Made by a program: the position numbers and the translations under genes
The notes under the pieces: model-generated
The model's input: only the letters and a program-made list of their open reading frames with translations
Told to the model about the DNA's origin: nothing
Databases searched by the model: none
From: Colwellia sp. 75C3
GTDB taxonomy: Bacteria > Pseudomonadota > Gammaproteobacteria > Enterobacterales > Alteromonadaceae
Direction: 5' to 3'
DNA length: 64,000 nucleotides
Assembly: GCF_002836255.1 (NCBI RefSeq)
Contig: NZ_PJAU01000060.1
Span: 303,408 to 367,407, forward strand
Shown: positions 63,976-64,000 of the stretch, piece by piece
Layout: each line of letters opens with the position of its first letter
Position numbering within the stretch: the first letter of the stretch is position 1

Positions 63976-64000
63976 ACGCCTCCTGCTTCGGAGCAACAGT

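Noticed and set aside
63748..63996. 82-residue open frame on the minus strand at the right edge
   Set aside because: It lies across the tandem rrn-type promoters and their leader; composition is not protein-like.
1..64000. CRISPR array, prophage, integron or tRNA gene
   Set aside because: No regularly spaced direct repeats, phage structural genes, integrase, or tRNA cloverleaf were seen on reading the window.

Overview
The window is AT-rich chromosomal DNA from a marine gammaproteobacterium. Gene order and protein sequences point to the Alteromonadales and most likely to Colwellia; this is inference from the sequence, not a database match. Almost every gene is a recognisable core or metabolic gene. 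The unusual content lies in the spacers: several families of short inverted-terminal-repeat elements, a c-di-GMP riboswitch, a branched-chain amino acid operator set, and tandem rRNA-type promoters at the right edge.

Region 1 (1-25.7 kb) is the conserved translation / envelope / replication block. It begins with glnD (cut by the left edge) and map, then a DsbA-like thioredoxin-fold protein, all on the minus strand. On the plus strand follow rpsB, tsf, pyrH, frr, uppS, cdsA, dxr, rseP, bamA, skp, lpxD, fabZ, lpxA, lpxB, rnhB, dnaE, accA and tilS. Seven genes in this region start with GTG or TTG.

Region 2 (25.9-33.2 kb) holds sstT, a PhnA/YjdM-type zinc-ribbon protein, and the cluster fur-fldA-ybfE-(DUF2788)-ybfF facing seqA-pgm, which matches the enterobacterial order apart from the small membrane protein.

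Region 3 (33.4-48.7 kb) holds the branched-chain 2-oxoacid dehydrogenase genes (E1 alpha, E1 beta, E2, no E3), an M2-family dipeptidase lipoprotein, a PsrA-like TetR regulator, a DEAD-box helicase, an unrecognised CxxC protein, a diguanylate cyclase, a Kef-type antiporter, a patatin-like lipase, and a small secreted DUF3718 protein. A c-di-GMP-I (GEMM-I) riboswitch precedes the DUF3718 gene; its expression platform reads as a terminator that ligand binding would prevent, making it an ON switch.

Region 4 (48.8-63.7 kb) is branched-chain amino acid catabolism. The minus-strand run liuR-liuABCDE-scoAB takes isovaleryl-CoA to acetoacetate and acetoacetyl-CoA. The plus-strand run (thiolase, acyl-CoA dehydrogenase, enoyl-CoA hydratase, 3-hydroxyisobutyryl-CoA hydrolase, SDR) serves valine and isoleucine breakdown. 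The two runs diverge from a spacer with two LiuR-type palindromes, each placed in a MerR-like 19-bp promoter spacer. A third, weaker palindrome lies upstream of the bkd genes, so the 2-oxoacid dehydrogenase and the downstream steps may be co-regulated. At the right end are tandem promoters with the architecture of rrn P1 and P2, so an rRNA (or stable RNA) operon probably starts just beyond the window.
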